Source: Amycolatopsis aidingensis
GTDB lineage: Bacteria; Actinomycetota; Actinomycetes; Mycobacteriales; Pseudonocardiaceae
Direction of reading: 5' to 3'
Assembly: GCF_018885265.1 (NCBI RefSeq)
Contig: NZ_CP076538.1
Location: forward strand, 3,632,001 to 3,696,000
DNA length: 64,000 bases
The notes beneath the pieces were generated by a model that was not told where the DNA came from, searched no databases, and saw only the letters and a program-made list of their open reading frames with translations. The stretch's first letter is position 1, and the number at the start of each line of letters is the position of its first letter. Below are positions 18,340 through 27,424 of this stretch, piece by piece. Position numbers and translations under genes: made by a program.

Positions 18340-18842
18340 GAGACTTTCCCGGCGGTGCTGGCGGTGTGGTAGTAGTTCATGATCTTGTCCAGCTTGGACA
18401 TGGTGTATGCCAGCAGGACTCTGTGATGGACGGCTGCGGCAAGGAGCAGCTTGTGTGCAATGGATATGCCACATCGGGCTCGCACCATCGCTGGGATCAC
18501 GACGCAGTACTGTCGGGAAACTGCCGCGAAACCGCCGACGTCGGCCGTGAGCACTATCGTGTCCGCGACGAGAGTCAGGCCGAGTGAGTCACCTGGATTC
18601 CAGCCCAGATGACGTAAGACGTCGCGGGCAGGCACACGCCCAGAGGCGTCGACCCGAGCGATGTCATACACCATAGACCCGTCGTGCGCCGAGTTGTGCA
18701 GGACGGGCAAGGGCAGCGACCGTGCTGGGTCATGCCCCCGCGCGGTCTTGCGGGAAGGCACCAACGCGGTGACGATGTGATCAGCAACGGTGGTGGCTAC
18801 CGCGCCCTGCGGTGCGGCGCTCCGGCTGGTGCCTCTGCTCAT
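18336..18842 (-). CDS. AbrB/SpoVT-like protein coupled to the integrase
   Basis: 168 residues from ATG 18842 (alternative ATG 18857). A low-complexity N-terminal 60 residues precede two swapped-hairpin-like units: YDIARVDASGRVPARDVLRH with NPGDSLGLTLVADTIVLTA, then VSRQYCVVIPAMVRARCGI with VLLAYTMSKLDKIM. This is the AbrB/MazE DNA-binding fold seen next to tyrosine integrases in actinomycetes. The four-base overlap with the integrase start supports a joint function, such as controlling integrase expression or excision. The first, Ser/Arg-rich part may be wrongly included. Confidence 0.65.
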   Translation of the reverse strand: MSRGTSRSAAPQGAVATTVADHIVTALVPSRKTARGHDPARSLPLPVLHNSAHDGSMVYDIARVDASGRVPARDVLRHLGWNPGDSLGLTLVADTIVLTADVGGFAAVSRQYCVVIPAMVRARCGISIAHKLLLAAAVHHRVLLAYTMSKLDKIMNYYHTASTAGKVS

Positions 18843-19734
18843 CGACTGCAGCCTCACTGCTCTCCCGACGACTCGGGGATATCGGAGACGACCCCTGGTT
18901 CACGACGGTCAGGTGCCGACAGCACGTCAGATCGAACGACTTGTCGGCGGCGGTTGGCGTCAAGCGGGTTCCGGCGCGAACCGTCCGGTCGAGACACGCA
19001 CGTGGCGTCCGGCCGCTGATTCACGACCGTCGGTTGGCGAGCTGTAATCAATGTAACCGGGCGGCCGGTCGCGTGCCGATGTCCGCGACCGGGCCGCTCA
19101 CCGGTCGCACGATGCCGGCCACAGCAAGGTGACTGGTGGTTGGACCAAGGTCGGCTGTCGGTCGCCGGTGCCGGGTCGCACTGCCGACCGAAGGTTGCCC
19201 AGATCAGCTCAGTCTGCTCCGCAACCGACCAGCAGGGATGGCGTGAGTCTCGGCCGTGCACGACCGGAGGCGACCGAGCAAACGATCAGAGTGGATAGCG
19301 ATGCTCCCGACCCGGCCGAGTCCACGGTAGACCAAGGCGGGAACCGACCAGCATGGCTCGCGGTCGTGGTGCTCGACGCTGACCGGCTGCCGGGCCTGCA
19401 AGGAGGTCGGCGGGCTCACGCGACATTGGTGACCCGTGCCTTGCTTCGACCGGCTCGGTCGCCGAGCCAGCCGAGGAATCCAGTACCTCGGAGGCACGAC
19501 CCCGGACCGTCCCACGGCGGACGAGCTCAGACGACCGTGGCTGGCCCGATCGGTCGGAGACGGTCAGTGTCAACGTCCTCGGTCGACACTCCGATTCCGG
19601 GGTGACCCATTCGGGTGATCATGGGCTTGCTCTCGCGGTTGGTGCCGACGGGGCAAGGCGTGGGGCAGGGGATGGGGCAAGGGGTGGTTTCGACGCTCGC
19701 GGCGTTGTTGTCGCTGAGCGAAAAGGGGACTGCG
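18843..19734. other. Gene-free region dense in CGGTCG/CGACCG hexamers
   Basis: Nearly 900 bases without a credible gene between divergent transcripts (integrase pair to the left, conjugation operon to the right). By eye I count 15 CGGTCG or CGACCG hexamers between 18986 and 19585. There is also a longer repeated block around ACCGACCAGCA near 19224 and 19344, and TTCACGACGGTC/TTCACGACCGTC near 18899 and 19020. The position and repeat content suggest a cis-acting locus such as an origin of transfer or partition site, or an operator field. ATG frames at 19615 reach the sigma-like gene, but their start region is low complexity. Confidence 0.45.
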
Positions 19735-20607
19735 ATGTCCTCCGATTCCACCCGTCCCGCTGGCCGGTCGCCGCTGGCGAGCCTGCAGGATCAGTTCTCG
19801 CGGCCTGCCGCGGTCGCGCGGTTCGACGGAGCGTTGCGGGACTGGGCGCTCCAGGAGCGGGCGTTGGCCGGGACGTCCAGTCGCGCGCGGCTTCGGGCGG
19901 TTCTCGGGACGCGAGACTATGACCGGCACGACGCGGTGCTGTTCGCGCTGCTGCAGCGGGCGGCCGCCGAGGGGCGGGACGGTGTGGTGGCCGCGGAGCT
20001 GGTGCTGGACGCGATGGCGCCGGCGGTGCCGGGCATCGTCGGGCGGGTGTTGCGCGCGATGCGGGTCGTGGCCACCAGCCAGGGGCCGCGGAGGGGTGTG
20101 ACCGGCGCGGGGGTGTCGGCCACCGAGGACGCCCACGATGTGCAGGTGATGGTGCTGGGCCATCTGTGGGAGGTGGTGCGGTGTTACCCGTTGCGGCGCC
20201 GGCGCCATGTGGCGGCGAATCTGGTGCGGGAGGCGCAGCGTGCGGCGCTGCGGTCGTTCGGGGTGTACTACCAGCAGCCCACCGTGGATGTGGTGAGCCT
20301 GGACGACCTGCCGGCTGGTGGGGCGTTGGTTGATCGGGTGGTGGAGCGTGACGCCTCGGAGGAGCTGCTCGAGTTGCTGGCGTGGGCGGTGGAGTCGGAG
20401 TGGATGGATGAGCGGGCCACGGCCCTGCTGACCGCCCGCTATTTCGGCGATCAGATCGGGCGGGATGGGGTGGCCACGGATCGGCAGGTGGCGGCGGAGA
20501 TCGGGGTGAGCCAGCCGACGGTGACCCGGCATCGGCAGGCGGCGGAGCGGCAGCTGGCGGCGGCGGCGCGGGAGTTCGCGAACGCGCGGCTGGACCGGGC
20601 CGGCTGA
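19735..20607 (+). CDS. Sigma-like/HTH regulator at the head of the conjugation operon
   Basis: 290 residues from ATG 19735 with AAGGGG upstream; the frame continues to 19615 as Gly/Gln-rich sequence that I take as untranslated. Residues about 130-210 are helical and basic (CYPLRRRRHVAANLVREAQR). The C-terminus has a sigma-70 region 4-like helix-turn-helix (VATDRQVAAEIGVSQPTVTR). The similarity to sigma factors is partial; no clear -10 recognition helix is visible. Members of this group head conjugation clusters in actinomycete elements. It probably controls the transfer operon that starts just after its stop codon, where the bipartite motif lies. Confidence 0.65.
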   Translation: MSSDSTRPAGRSPLASLQDQFSRPAAVARFDGALRDWALQERALAGTSSRARLRAVLGTRDYDRHDAVLFALLQRAAAEGRDGVVAAELVLDAMAPAVPGIVGRVLRAMRVVATSQGPRRGVTGAGVSATEDAHDVQVMVLGHLWEVVRCYPLRRRRHVAANLVREAQRAALRSFGVYYQQPTVDVVSLDDLPAGGALVDRVVERDASEELLELLAWAVESEWMDERATALLTARYFGDQIGRDGVATDRQVAAEIGVSQPTVTRHRQAAERQLAAAAREFANARLDRAG

Positions 20608-20644
20608 GGGTGCATCAAACGGCCGCGCCACCCGGCGTGCCTGG
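20608..20644 (+). promoter_or_regulatory. Bipartite motif, site 1
   Basis: GGGTGCATCAAACGG, 13 bases, then CGTGCCTGG, beginning directly after the sigma-like gene's stop and ending 32 bases before the next start (20677). Same boxes and spacing as at 55769-55805 and, less well conserved, at 25279-25315. Confidence 0.5.
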
Positions 20645-20676
20645 GGTGATTGCAGGTACGCAGGTGGGGAGCGCTG

Positions 20677-20931
20677 GTGAGTGGATTCCGCGGTGAGCTC
20701 GATCCCGACGAGGTGGCGATCGCCTGTGCCCGGGTTCGTGCCCGGCAGCTTGGGCGCAGGCTGGCGGTGACGCTGGTCGACCGCGAGCTGTATGAGGAGT
20801 TGCAGCGGTTCCTGGACGAGGTCGGCTTCCGTGCCTGCGCGGCGCTGGAAACGGTGTCCCGGCAGCCCGAGGGGGAGTTGCGGAGCCGGTTGGAACTCCT
20901 TCTCGGTGGCGGGCTGGAGGAGTTGCGGTGA
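20677..20931 (+). CDS. Small conserved-looking protein of the transfer operon
   Basis: 84 residues from GTG 20677 with GGGGAG five bases upstream; an upstream TTG at 20650 is less likely. Charged, helical, no membrane segment: ELDPDEVAIACARVRARQLGRR, then VTLVDRELYEELQRFLDEV and a Leu-rich tail LRSRLELLLGGGLEEL. The stop overlaps the next start (GTGA), so it is coupled to the TcpC-like gene. No family recognised; a cytoplasmic factor of the conjugation machinery is a reasonable guess from context. Confidence 0.6.
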   Translation: MSGFRGELDPDEVAIACARVRARQLGRRLAVTLVDRELYEELQRFLDEVGFRACAALETVSRQPEGELRSRLELLLGGGLEELR

Positions 20932-21920
20932 CGCGCCGGGGGTCGCCGGTGCCGGATGCCCCGGTGGAGTCGCTGGTGCGCTCGGTGACCCGCCGGGGCG
21001 GGACGGTCCTGGCGTGGACAGTGGTGCTGGCGAGCCCGCTGGTGACGCTGGCGGCGTTGCTCCTGCTGCGCCCGACCGACGCTGGCGCGCCCTCGACACA
21101 GGCGGCGGAGCAGGGGTACGAGGCGCCTGGTGGGTGGGCGGAGATGTATGTGCGGGCGTGGCTGTCGGCCAGCCGGGAGGATGCGGCCGGGGTGGAGGCC
21201 TTCTACCCGGCCGGGGTGCGGTCGACGCGGGCGAGGGGCACGCAGGTGCCGGTGGACACCGTGACCGTGTCGGCGACCGCGCCGTCGCCGGGTGTGTGGT
21301 CGGTGGTGGTGGCGGTCAATGTGCTGACGCGGCAGCCTGATAGCCACCACGTGGCGGCGGTGAGCTGCGTCCAGGTCAGCCTGCTCGAACAGCACCCGGC
21401 CGACGAGGTTCGCCGGGCCTACGTGGCGGCGGCGCTGCCCGCGCTGGTGGCCTGCCCGGCCACCCTGCCAGCCGCTGAGCTGGCCTATCCGGAGTCGGCC
21501 GAGGTTGGTGGGCCGATCGGCCAGTCCGTCGCGGGTTTCCTGGCCGCCTACGTGGCGGGGCAGGGTGCCGTGGATCGTTTCGTCGCACCGGGGGCGCCGC
21601 TGGCCGCGGTCACCCCGGCGCCGTATCGGGCGGTGCGGGTGGAGGAGGTGCGCACGCACGAGACGTTCGAGCCGGGGCAGGCGGCCCGCCCGCCGGACGG
21701 CACCGAGACCCGGGTGCTGGCCCGAGCCTGGGGCCGGGACGCCGCCGGGGAGGACACGCCGCTGGACTACGCCCTCACGCTGCGCGCGCGGGCCGGGCGG
21801 TGGGAGGTGCGGCAGATCGATCCGGCGCCGCTGAGCGCCGCACCGCCCGCACCCCCGCCCGAACCCACGCAGCCGCCTCCGGCCACGGGGCCGCCTGCCG
21901 CAACCAGTGGCCGCCGTTGA
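20928..21920 (+). CDS. TcpC-like conjugation protein (VirB8 role)
   Basis: 330 residues. One transmembrane helix near residues 25-48 (GGTVLAWTVVLASPLVTLAALLLL, in part), then an extracytoplasmic part of two NTF2-like halves (WAEMYVRAWLSASREDAAGVEAFYP and IGQSVAGFLAAYVAGQGAVDRFV), and a Pro-rich tail. This fits the TcpC/VirB8-like proteins of Gram-positive conjugation systems, which sit in the membrane and scaffold the channel. GTG start overlapping the upstream stop. It precedes the pilin-like, TcpE-like and VirB4 genes, as in other actinomycete ICEs. Confidence 0.75.
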   Translation: MTRRGSPVPDAPVESLVRSVTRRGGTVLAWTVVLASPLVTLAALLLLRPTDAGAPSTQAAEQGYEAPGGWAEMYVRAWLSASREDAAGVEAFYPAGVRSTRARGTQVPVDTVTVSATAPSPGVWSVVVAVNVLTRQPDSHHVAAVSCVQVSLLEQHPADEVRRAYVAAALPALVACPATLPAAELAYPESAEVGGPIGQSVAGFLAAYVAGQGAVDRFVAPGAPLAAVTPAPYRAVRVEEVRTHETFEPGQAARPPDGTETRVLARAWGRDAAGEDTPLDYALTLRARAGRWEVRQIDPAPLSAAPPAPPPEPTQPPPATGPPAATSGRR

Positions 21921-21935
21921 AGGAGGAATCACGTC

Positions 21936-22184
21936 ATGGACGCGTTCGTGCTCGCCGCCGACGTCAAGACCTGGATCGACACCAACCTCGCCTGGGGTGA
22001 TCAGTCGGTGCGGCGGTTGATCCTGCTGGCCGCGATCGTCGGCGGGATCGGCCTGCTGATCGGTACCCGGGGCAACTTCACCCGCGCGATCAAGTACGGC
22101 GTGATCGCCGCGATCTTCCTGGGTATCCTGCTCAACATCGACGGCGTGGCCGAGATGTTCGGCGCGTGGTTCACCCAAGGCTAG
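21936..22184 (+). CDS. Small two-helix membrane protein, pilin/TcpD-like
   Basis: 82 residues after a strong AAGGAGG. Two hydrophobic helices (RLILLAAIVGGIGLLIG and YGVIAAIFLGILLNI) separated by a short basic loop TRGNFTRAIK. Size, topology and place between the VirB8-like and TcpE-like genes match VirB2/TcpD-like small membrane components of type IV secretion. No catalytic motif; assignment is by topology and context. Confidence 0.6.
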   Translation: MDAFVLAADVKTWIDTNLAWGDQSVRRLILLAAIVGGIGLLIGTRGNFTRAIKYGVIAAIFLGILLNIDGVAEMFGAWFTQG

Positions 22185-22187
22185 CCG

Positions 22188-22682
22188 GTGAGCGTGCAGC
22201 GCAGGCCGCAGCCGGAGGTGCTGGTCGGCCGTTCGTACACCCGATCGCGGCGGTTCCCCCGGATGTTCGGGCGGATGCCCGGCCGCGACGGCGGCTACGT
22301 GCCCGGCGGGCCCTACACCCTGACCCAGGGGGTGGTGTTCCTGGTGCTGCTGGCCGTGGTGTGGAAACTCCCGGTGCTCGACTGGCTGGGTCCGGCGCGC
22401 TGGCTCGTCCCGCTCGCCGCGCTGGGGGTGCGCCGGGCCCGGATCGAATCCCGCACCCCGCTGGGCTGGCTGGCCGGGCTGTGCACCCACCTGCTGGCAC
22501 CGGCCACCGGAACCCTCCGCGGCAAGCCCTACCGGCCGCAGCGTCCTCAATGGACGCGGCCGCGGCTGTACCTGCACACCCCGGAGCAGCCGGAAAACAG
22601 CGATGCCGCTCTGCGACCCCAAACCGCGGCGGCCGTGTCGCCGCTGCAACATCTGCTCGCCCAGACCCGCGGGGTGGTCTGA
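22188..22682 (+). CDS. TcpE/PrgI-like conjugation membrane protein
   Basis: 164 residues, GTG start three bases after the previous stop. An N-terminal basic segment with Arg-Phe pairs (RSYTRSRRFPRMFGRMPGRDGG) precedes two hydrophobic stretches (VVFLVLLAVVWKLPVL and RWLVPLAALGVRRARI). The rest is a cytoplasmic tail with RTPLGWLAGLCTHLLAP. Gram-positive conjugation operons place a TcpE-like, VirB3-equivalent protein exactly before the VirB4 ATPase, and the topology agrees. Probably helps anchor VirB4 at the membrane. Confidence 0.65.
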   Translation: MSVQRRPQPEVLVGRSYTRSRRFPRMFGRMPGRDGGYVPGGPYTLTQGVVFLVLLAVVWKLPVLDWLGPARWLVPLAALGVRRARIESRTPLGWLAGLCTHLLAPATGTLRGKPYRPQRPQWTRPRLYLHTPEQPENSDAALRPQTAAAVSPLQHLLAQTRGVV

Positions 22683-22683
22683 T

Positions 22684-25284
22684 TTGGACAGCACGATCCT
22701 CGACCTCAGCGGCAACCTGCTGTTCTGCGCGGACGGCTCCACCTGGGCCGTGTGGCGGGCGCACCCGGTGGAGAGCGCCCGCTCCACCGGCGCCCAGTTG
22801 CAGGACCTCTACAGTCGCACCCTGGCCTTCATGAAGTCGCTGCGCGGCGAGGTCCTGGTGGTGTCCTTGTGTGAGCAGGTGCAACCGCACGCGATCATCC
22901 GTCGGTGTATCGAGGGCATCGACCTGGACGCCAACCCGCACTGGGCGGAGACGGTGCACAACGCCTGGGACCAGCTCGACACGCTCGAGGTGCTGGGACG
23001 CAGCTACTGGGTGGCCACACCCCTGGCCGGGCACGGCTGGCGCGACGCCGCACAGGGGCTGCTGCGGGCCACCGGGGCAGCGCTGGCGGAGAACCTGGGC
23101 ATTCCCGCCCGCCCTGCCAGCAGGGCCGCGGTCGAGCAGGCTCAGGCGCGGGCCCGGACGGTGGCGCTGGAGCTGGGCTCGTCGATCCCGCTGCGTCCGG
23201 CCAGCGAGGCCGAGCTGCTGTGGTGGCTGTCCCGCGCCCCGGTCCGCGGGGTGAACGAACCCCAGCTCGACGGGGCGGCCGCGGTGCACAACACGGGCAT
23301 CACCCTGACCCGCGGCGGTGGCCGGGCCCGCCTGGCGACCCTGCGCGGCACCGTGCTCGATGAGGGCGGCCGCACCGACACCGACCCCGAGGGCGGGTCC
23401 CGGCGCACAGGGCTGCTGGGTCCGCTCCGGACGCTGAACCGGCGTTTCCTGAAATGCCTCACCCCGGGCGACGAGGGGCTGGTCGCGAGCTACCAGGCGT
23501 ACCTGGTGCTGGCCGAGATGCCCCGGGTGATCACCTTCCCCGGGCACGAGATCCTGCCCCGCCTGGCCGGGATCGGGTTCGACGTCGACTACGCCCTGCG
23601 GATCACCGCCAAGACCAACGAGGAAGCCCGCGCGGCCAACCGGCGCCGGACCCGGGATCTGATGAGCCAGGACGAGGAGCACGGCGGCGACGACGCCGGG
23701 GTGCCGGCCGATGTGCAGTCGGCGCAGGAGGAGCAGCAGCACAAGAACGAGCGGCTCGGCGCCAGCTCCACCGAGCTCGAGCTCGAGGTCGGCCTCCTCG
23801 CCTGCGTCTGGGGCACCACCGCCGAGGACTGCGACCGCCGAGCCCGCGCCCTGCGCTCGGCGTTCCTGGGCAGCGAGTACACCTGGGAACGCCCGCTGGG
23901 CGGCCAGATCCCGCTGTACCAAGCCTTCCTGCCCGGTTACCGGACACCGATGGTGGTGCGCGAGACCAGCCAGAACCTGCTGGCCACCGACCTGGCCATG
24001 CTGCTGCCGTTCTCGGCCACCGAGTTCGGCGACCCCACCGGCGCCCTGTTCGGCCTCGTGCTGGACGGCGGGGCGCTGTCCCCGTTCCTGCTGGACCCGA
24101 CCTACGGGCCCAGCCACGACTCCTCCGGCGGCCTCGCCATCGTCGGCGAGCTGGGCTCGGGTAAGAGCGTGGTGCTGAAGAACGTCGCCGCCGTGGTGCG
24201 GCTCATGCTCGACGGGCGCGTGATCGTCATCGACCGGACCCGCAGCCGCGAATGGGAACCGGTAGCCCGGGCACTGCCGGGCGACAGCCAGATCGTCGAC
24301 ATCGTCGACCCCACCTTCGACGGCGAGCGGACGGCCCATGCGGAGCTGCGCTACTCCTGCGACCCGCTGCGGGTGTTCACCGGCAAGACCAGCACCGGCA
24401 TCGCCGAGACCTTCTTCGCCTCCTGGCTCGACCTGGAGTCCCACTCCGCCGAGCGCGACGCGCTGGGCCGCGGCCTGGACGAGGTCAGCGGTGGTGCGGA
24501 CGCCTCGAGTAACACCCTGATCGACACGCTGGCCCGGCACGGTCGCGACGACCCGGCGGCCAAGGCCCTGGCGGAGCGGCTGCGGCGGCTGCGGCGTGAC
24601 CCGATCACCCGCTGCCTGTTCGACGCGGACCTGCCGCCGGTGGACCTGCTGGGCGCGGACATGGTCGTGTTCTGCACCAACGAGATTCCCCTGCCGACCA
24701 CGCTGGAGATGAGCACCGACCGGATGGCCTCCCGTATCACCGTCCGCAAGCTGTTCGGGCGGGCCTTCCACCTGCTGATCGCGGCGATCGCCAAAGAGAT
24801 CTGCTTCGCCACGGACCGCTGGGGCGAGTTCATCTGCGACGAGGCCTACAACGTCACCGGCACCCCCGAGGGGCAGCAGATCGCGCTGGAGTTCGTCCGG
24901 GACGGCCGTAAACATGGCGCCGACGCTGCCTTCGGCTCGCACGCCGTGGCCGACCTCGGCGACGAGGTCCTGCGGGGCCTGATCGCCGTGCGCTTCCTCG
25001 GCCGGCACCGTGATGACCACCTCGCCCGCGGCGGGCTGGAATGGCTCGGCATCGACCCCGACGATGCGCACTATCGCGAGATCGTCACCAAGGACCTGTC
25101 ACCGATCAACCCCGCAGGCGGGGACCCCGAACGCCAGGCCCGGGCGGGGGAGTTCCTCGTGCGCGACCACGCCAGCCGGGTCGGCAAGGTCAAAGTCCTC
25201 ACCCAGCCCTACCGCGACCTGCCTCGCGCCGTGCTCACCACACCCACCATCACCCGCGGCGCGCCCGGCCACAGCCCCGCCTGA
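22684..25284 (+). CDS. VirB4/TcpF-type conjugation ATPase
   Basis: 866 residues counting from the TTG at 22684, two bases past the previous stop; a longer open frame reads into the upstream gene and is rejected. The N-terminal half is the VirB4 membrane-proximal domain. The C-terminal half is the motor: Walker A GELGSGKS (about residues 488-495) and Walker B EFICDEAYN (about 715). The RVIVIDRTRSREWEPV segment and the RKHGADAAFGSHAVADLGDE sensor region are typical of this class. It powers assembly of the channel or substrate transfer. Part of the same transcript as the four genes before it. Confidence 0.9.
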   Translation: MDSTILDLSGNLLFCADGSTWAVWRAHPVESARSTGAQLQDLYSRTLAFMKSLRGEVLVVSLCEQVQPHAIIRRCIEGIDLDANPHWAETVHNAWDQLDTLEVLGRSYWVATPLAGHGWRDAAQGLLRATGAALAENLGIPARPASRAAVEQAQARARTVALELGSSIPLRPASEAELLWWLSRAPVRGVNEPQLDGAAAVHNTGITLTRGGGRARLATLRGTVLDEGGRTDTDPEGGSRRTGLLGPLRTLNRRFLKCLTPGDEGLVASYQAYLVLAEMPRVITFPGHEILPRLAGIGFDVDYALRITAKTNEEARAANRRRTRDLMSQDEEHGGDDAGVPADVQSAQEEQQHKNERLGASSTELELEVGLLACVWGTTAEDCDRRARALRSAFLGSEYTWERPLGGQIPLYQAFLPGYRTPMVVRETSQNLLATDLAMLLPFSATEFGDPTGALFGLVLDGGALSPFLLDPTYGPSHDSSGGLAIVGELGSGKSVVLKNVAAVVRLMLDGRVIVIDRTRSREWEPVARALPGDSQIVDIVDPTFDGERTAHAELRYSCDPLRVFTGKTSTGIAETFFASWLDLESHSAERDALGRGLDEVSGGADASSNTLIDTLARHGRDDPAAKALAERLRRLRRDPITRCLFDADLPPVDLLGADMVVFCTNEIPLPTTLEMSTDRMASRITVRKLFGRAFHLLIAAIAKEICFATDRWGEFICDEAYNVTGTPEGQQIALEFVRDGRKHGADAAFGSHAVADLGDEVLRGLIAVRFLGRHRDDHLARGGLEWLGIDPDDAHYREIVTKDLSPINPAGGDPERQARAGEFLVRDHASRVGKVKVLTQPYRDLPRAVLTTPTITRGAPGHSPA

Positions 25285-25315
25285 ATCAACCCCCGCCCGC
25301 GCGGCGCGTGCCTGA
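25279..25315 (+). promoter_or_regulatory. Bipartite motif, weaker site 3
   Basis: GCCTGAATCAACCCC, 13 bases, CGTGCCTGA, starting in the last codons of the VirB4 gene and ending 42 bases before the VirB6-like start. The core TGnATCAAnC and the spacing agree with sites 1 and 2; nine of fifteen bases of the first box are identical. Confidence 0.35.
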
Positions 25316-25357
25316 ACCGTCAGCAGCGCCACGCTTCCTCGGGCGAGGGGAGTGTCC

Positions 25358-27424
25358 ATGACGGTGATCGCGCGAGCCGCGGCCCGCCTGGCGCCGACCA
25401 TCGCGATCATTCTGCTCACCCTCACCGGCACCACCGGGGCCGCGGTGGCGCAGACGTCACCACCGACCTGCACTCCGCTGCCGACCTGCCTGGTGCTCCC
25501 CGAAGGCGAGGAACCACCACCACGCCCTTCGCTGGACGACCCGCCACCCGCTCCGAACGGGCCACCGCCGCTGCCGCTGCCCACCGAGGTCGGCGACCAG
25601 CTGCACACCGCCGGCATGGACGGCCTGTTCTCCATCAACGACGGCTACGGCCGCACCCTGCACCACTACGACCTCTTCGCCAACCTGCCCTGGCTGCTGG
25701 ACAACCCGGTGCCCACGATCTGGCTGTGGCTGGCCAACATCGGGTTCGCCGTGGGCAAGTACACGCTCGGGTTCGCCGTGTGGTTCACCGAGTGGGCGAT
25801 GGGCAGCCAGGTCCTCACCTGGATCCAGGAACCGGCCCAGCAGCTGGAGCGCATCTGGCAGGCCGACATCATCGGTGCCCTGAAACTGCGCCAGCTGGTG
25901 CTCCTGGCCGCGACCTGCTACCTCGGCCTGCTGTTCTTCCGTGGCCGCACCACCCGCGCCTGGCGGGAAATGATCTCGACCATCGCGATCAACGTGCTGG
26001 CCATCGCCATCATCACCCACCCGGTCGACCTCCTCGTCGGCGACGGCGGTGTACTCAGCCTCAGCCGCGACCTCGGTGCCGACGTCGCCGCCGTGGTCAT
26101 GGGCCGCCAACCCGCGGGCACCGGCAACCCCGCCGCACCGATCGGCCAGTCGCTGATCGACAACCTGCTCATCACCCCCTGGGAGACCCTGAACTACGGC
26201 GCCCCCATCACCCAGGACCGCGAGGTCGACGGTGGCTGCCAGCACTCGGTGGAGCAGGTGCTCGACCAGGGCCCGTGGTCGAGCAAGGACGACAGCACCC
26301 CTGCCCGCGAACTCGATGGCTGCCCCGGTGACTACGGGAAGTACAACGAGGTCGCGGGCGCTGACCGCGCGGTCGGTGCCTGGCTCTACGCCGTGGCGAT
26401 GATCCTGTTCGCCATCCTCACCGTCTGCCTGAACGCCATCCAGGTGCTGGCGCCGTACTTCCTGCTGTTCGAGGGACTGCTGCTGTCGCTGGCACTGATC
26501 GCCGCGCTGGTCCCGGCCTGGCAACACCAGCTGGCCTACCGGATCAGCTCGATTGCCATCACCCTGGCCACGCTGCTGATGGGCATGCTGTTCATCGCAG
26601 TGATGACCATCCTGCTGCGTTCGGTGATGCTGATCGACCTCGGCTCGCAGCTGGTGCGCTTCGCCGTGATCGACATCGTCGTGTTCTCCGGCTTCCTGTT
26701 CCGCAAACGCCTCCTGGCCGGTGCGCAGAGGATGCGCGCCAAGGTCAACACCGGCCTGCAACGCGCCGGTCGCCGCGGCCGCCCCCTCAAACCCCTACCG
26801 ACCCCGATCGTGCCGCCCGGCCCCAACCGGCTCGGACGGACCATCCAGGTCGGCACGACCGCGTTCCGCGAAGCCGCCGTGCAGCCCGCCCAGCAGGTGG
26901 CCGGCAGGCTGCGCACCGCAGGGAAGACCGCGGGCAAGCTGGGCAGCACGGCGCTGGCCTACACCGCCGGCGCACCGGTCGCCTGGCCCCGAGCCGCCCG
27001 GCGCGCCCACACCGCCCTCACTCGCCGGGGCAACACGGCCAAACGCGCCCTGGCCGGCAAGAGCGCCACGGCCAAGACCTACACCACCACCTACGCCCGC
27101 AACCTCGGCACCGCCACCGGCGCACGGCCAGCCTGGAACGCCGCCCGCACCGTCGCCACCGCGGTCACCGCCCGACCACCGGCCCGGCACGCCGCACAGC
27201 AGACACCGGCCACCGCACAGCCGGCGACCGGCGCCGCCCGCCTTGCCGACCTCACACCCCACCCCACCGCCGCGACGCCCCGGTTCCGCGGCCGGAACGA
27301 GGCAGCACCGGCACCGCGGCAACCAGACCCAGGTGCCTTGCCCCCAGGCATGCTGCCGCCACCGAACCCGCTGGCGCAGCGCCTGCGTGATCGGCTCGAC
27401 CACCGCCGGGGAACCCGACCGTGA
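25358..27424 (+). CDS. VirB6/TrbL-like polytopic conjugation protein
   Basis: 688 residues from ATG 25358, since GAGGGGA lies seven bases upstream; the GTG at 25352 is too close. A signal-like N-terminus (APTIAIILLTLTGTTGAAVA) and a Pro-rich extracytoplasmic stretch precede several membrane helices (WLWLANIGFAVGKYTLGF, LVLLAATCYLGLLFF, INVLAIAIITHPV, MILFAILTVCLNAIQVL, LLLSLALIAALV and others). A long basic cytoplasmic tail (residues about 450-688) is Ala/Arg/Thr/Pro-rich. This is the VirB6-equivalent inner-membrane channel component. Two Cys pairs in the loop around GGCQHSV...DGCPGD may form disulphides outside. Confidence 0.8.
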   Translation: MTVIARAAARLAPTIAIILLTLTGTTGAAVAQTSPPTCTPLPTCLVLPEGEEPPPRPSLDDPPPAPNGPPPLPLPTEVGDQLHTAGMDGLFSINDGYGRTLHHYDLFANLPWLLDNPVPTIWLWLANIGFAVGKYTLGFAVWFTEWAMGSQVLTWIQEPAQQLERIWQADIIGALKLRQLVLLAATCYLGLLFFRGRTTRAWREMISTIAINVLAIAIITHPVDLLVGDGGVLSLSRDLGADVAAVVMGRQPAGTGNPAAPIGQSLIDNLLITPWETLNYGAPITQDREVDGGCQHSVEQVLDQGPWSSKDDSTPARELDGCPGDYGKYNEVAGADRAVGAWLYAVAMILFAILTVCLNAIQVLAPYFLLFEGLLLSLALIAALVPAWQHQLAYRISSIAITLATLLMGMLFIAVMTILLRSVMLIDLGSQLVRFAVIDIVVFSGFLFRKRLLAGAQRMRAKVNTGLQRAGRRGRPLKPLPTPIVPPGPNRLGRTIQVGTTAFREAAVQPAQQVAGRLRTAGKTAGKLGSTALAYTAGAPVAWPRAARRAHTALTRRGNTAKRALAGKSATAKTYTTTYARNLGTATGARPAWNAARTVATAVTARPPARHAAQQTPATAQPATGAARLADLTPHPTAATPRFRGRNEAAPAPRQPDPGALPPGMLPPPNPLAQRLRDRLDHRRGTRP

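Noticed and set aside
22171..25071. Very long minus-strand frame (966 codons), and a similar one at 20451-22787
   Set aside because: Antisense to TcpC-, TcpE- and VirB4-like genes with clear motifs; long stop-free antisense frames are expected at this GC content.
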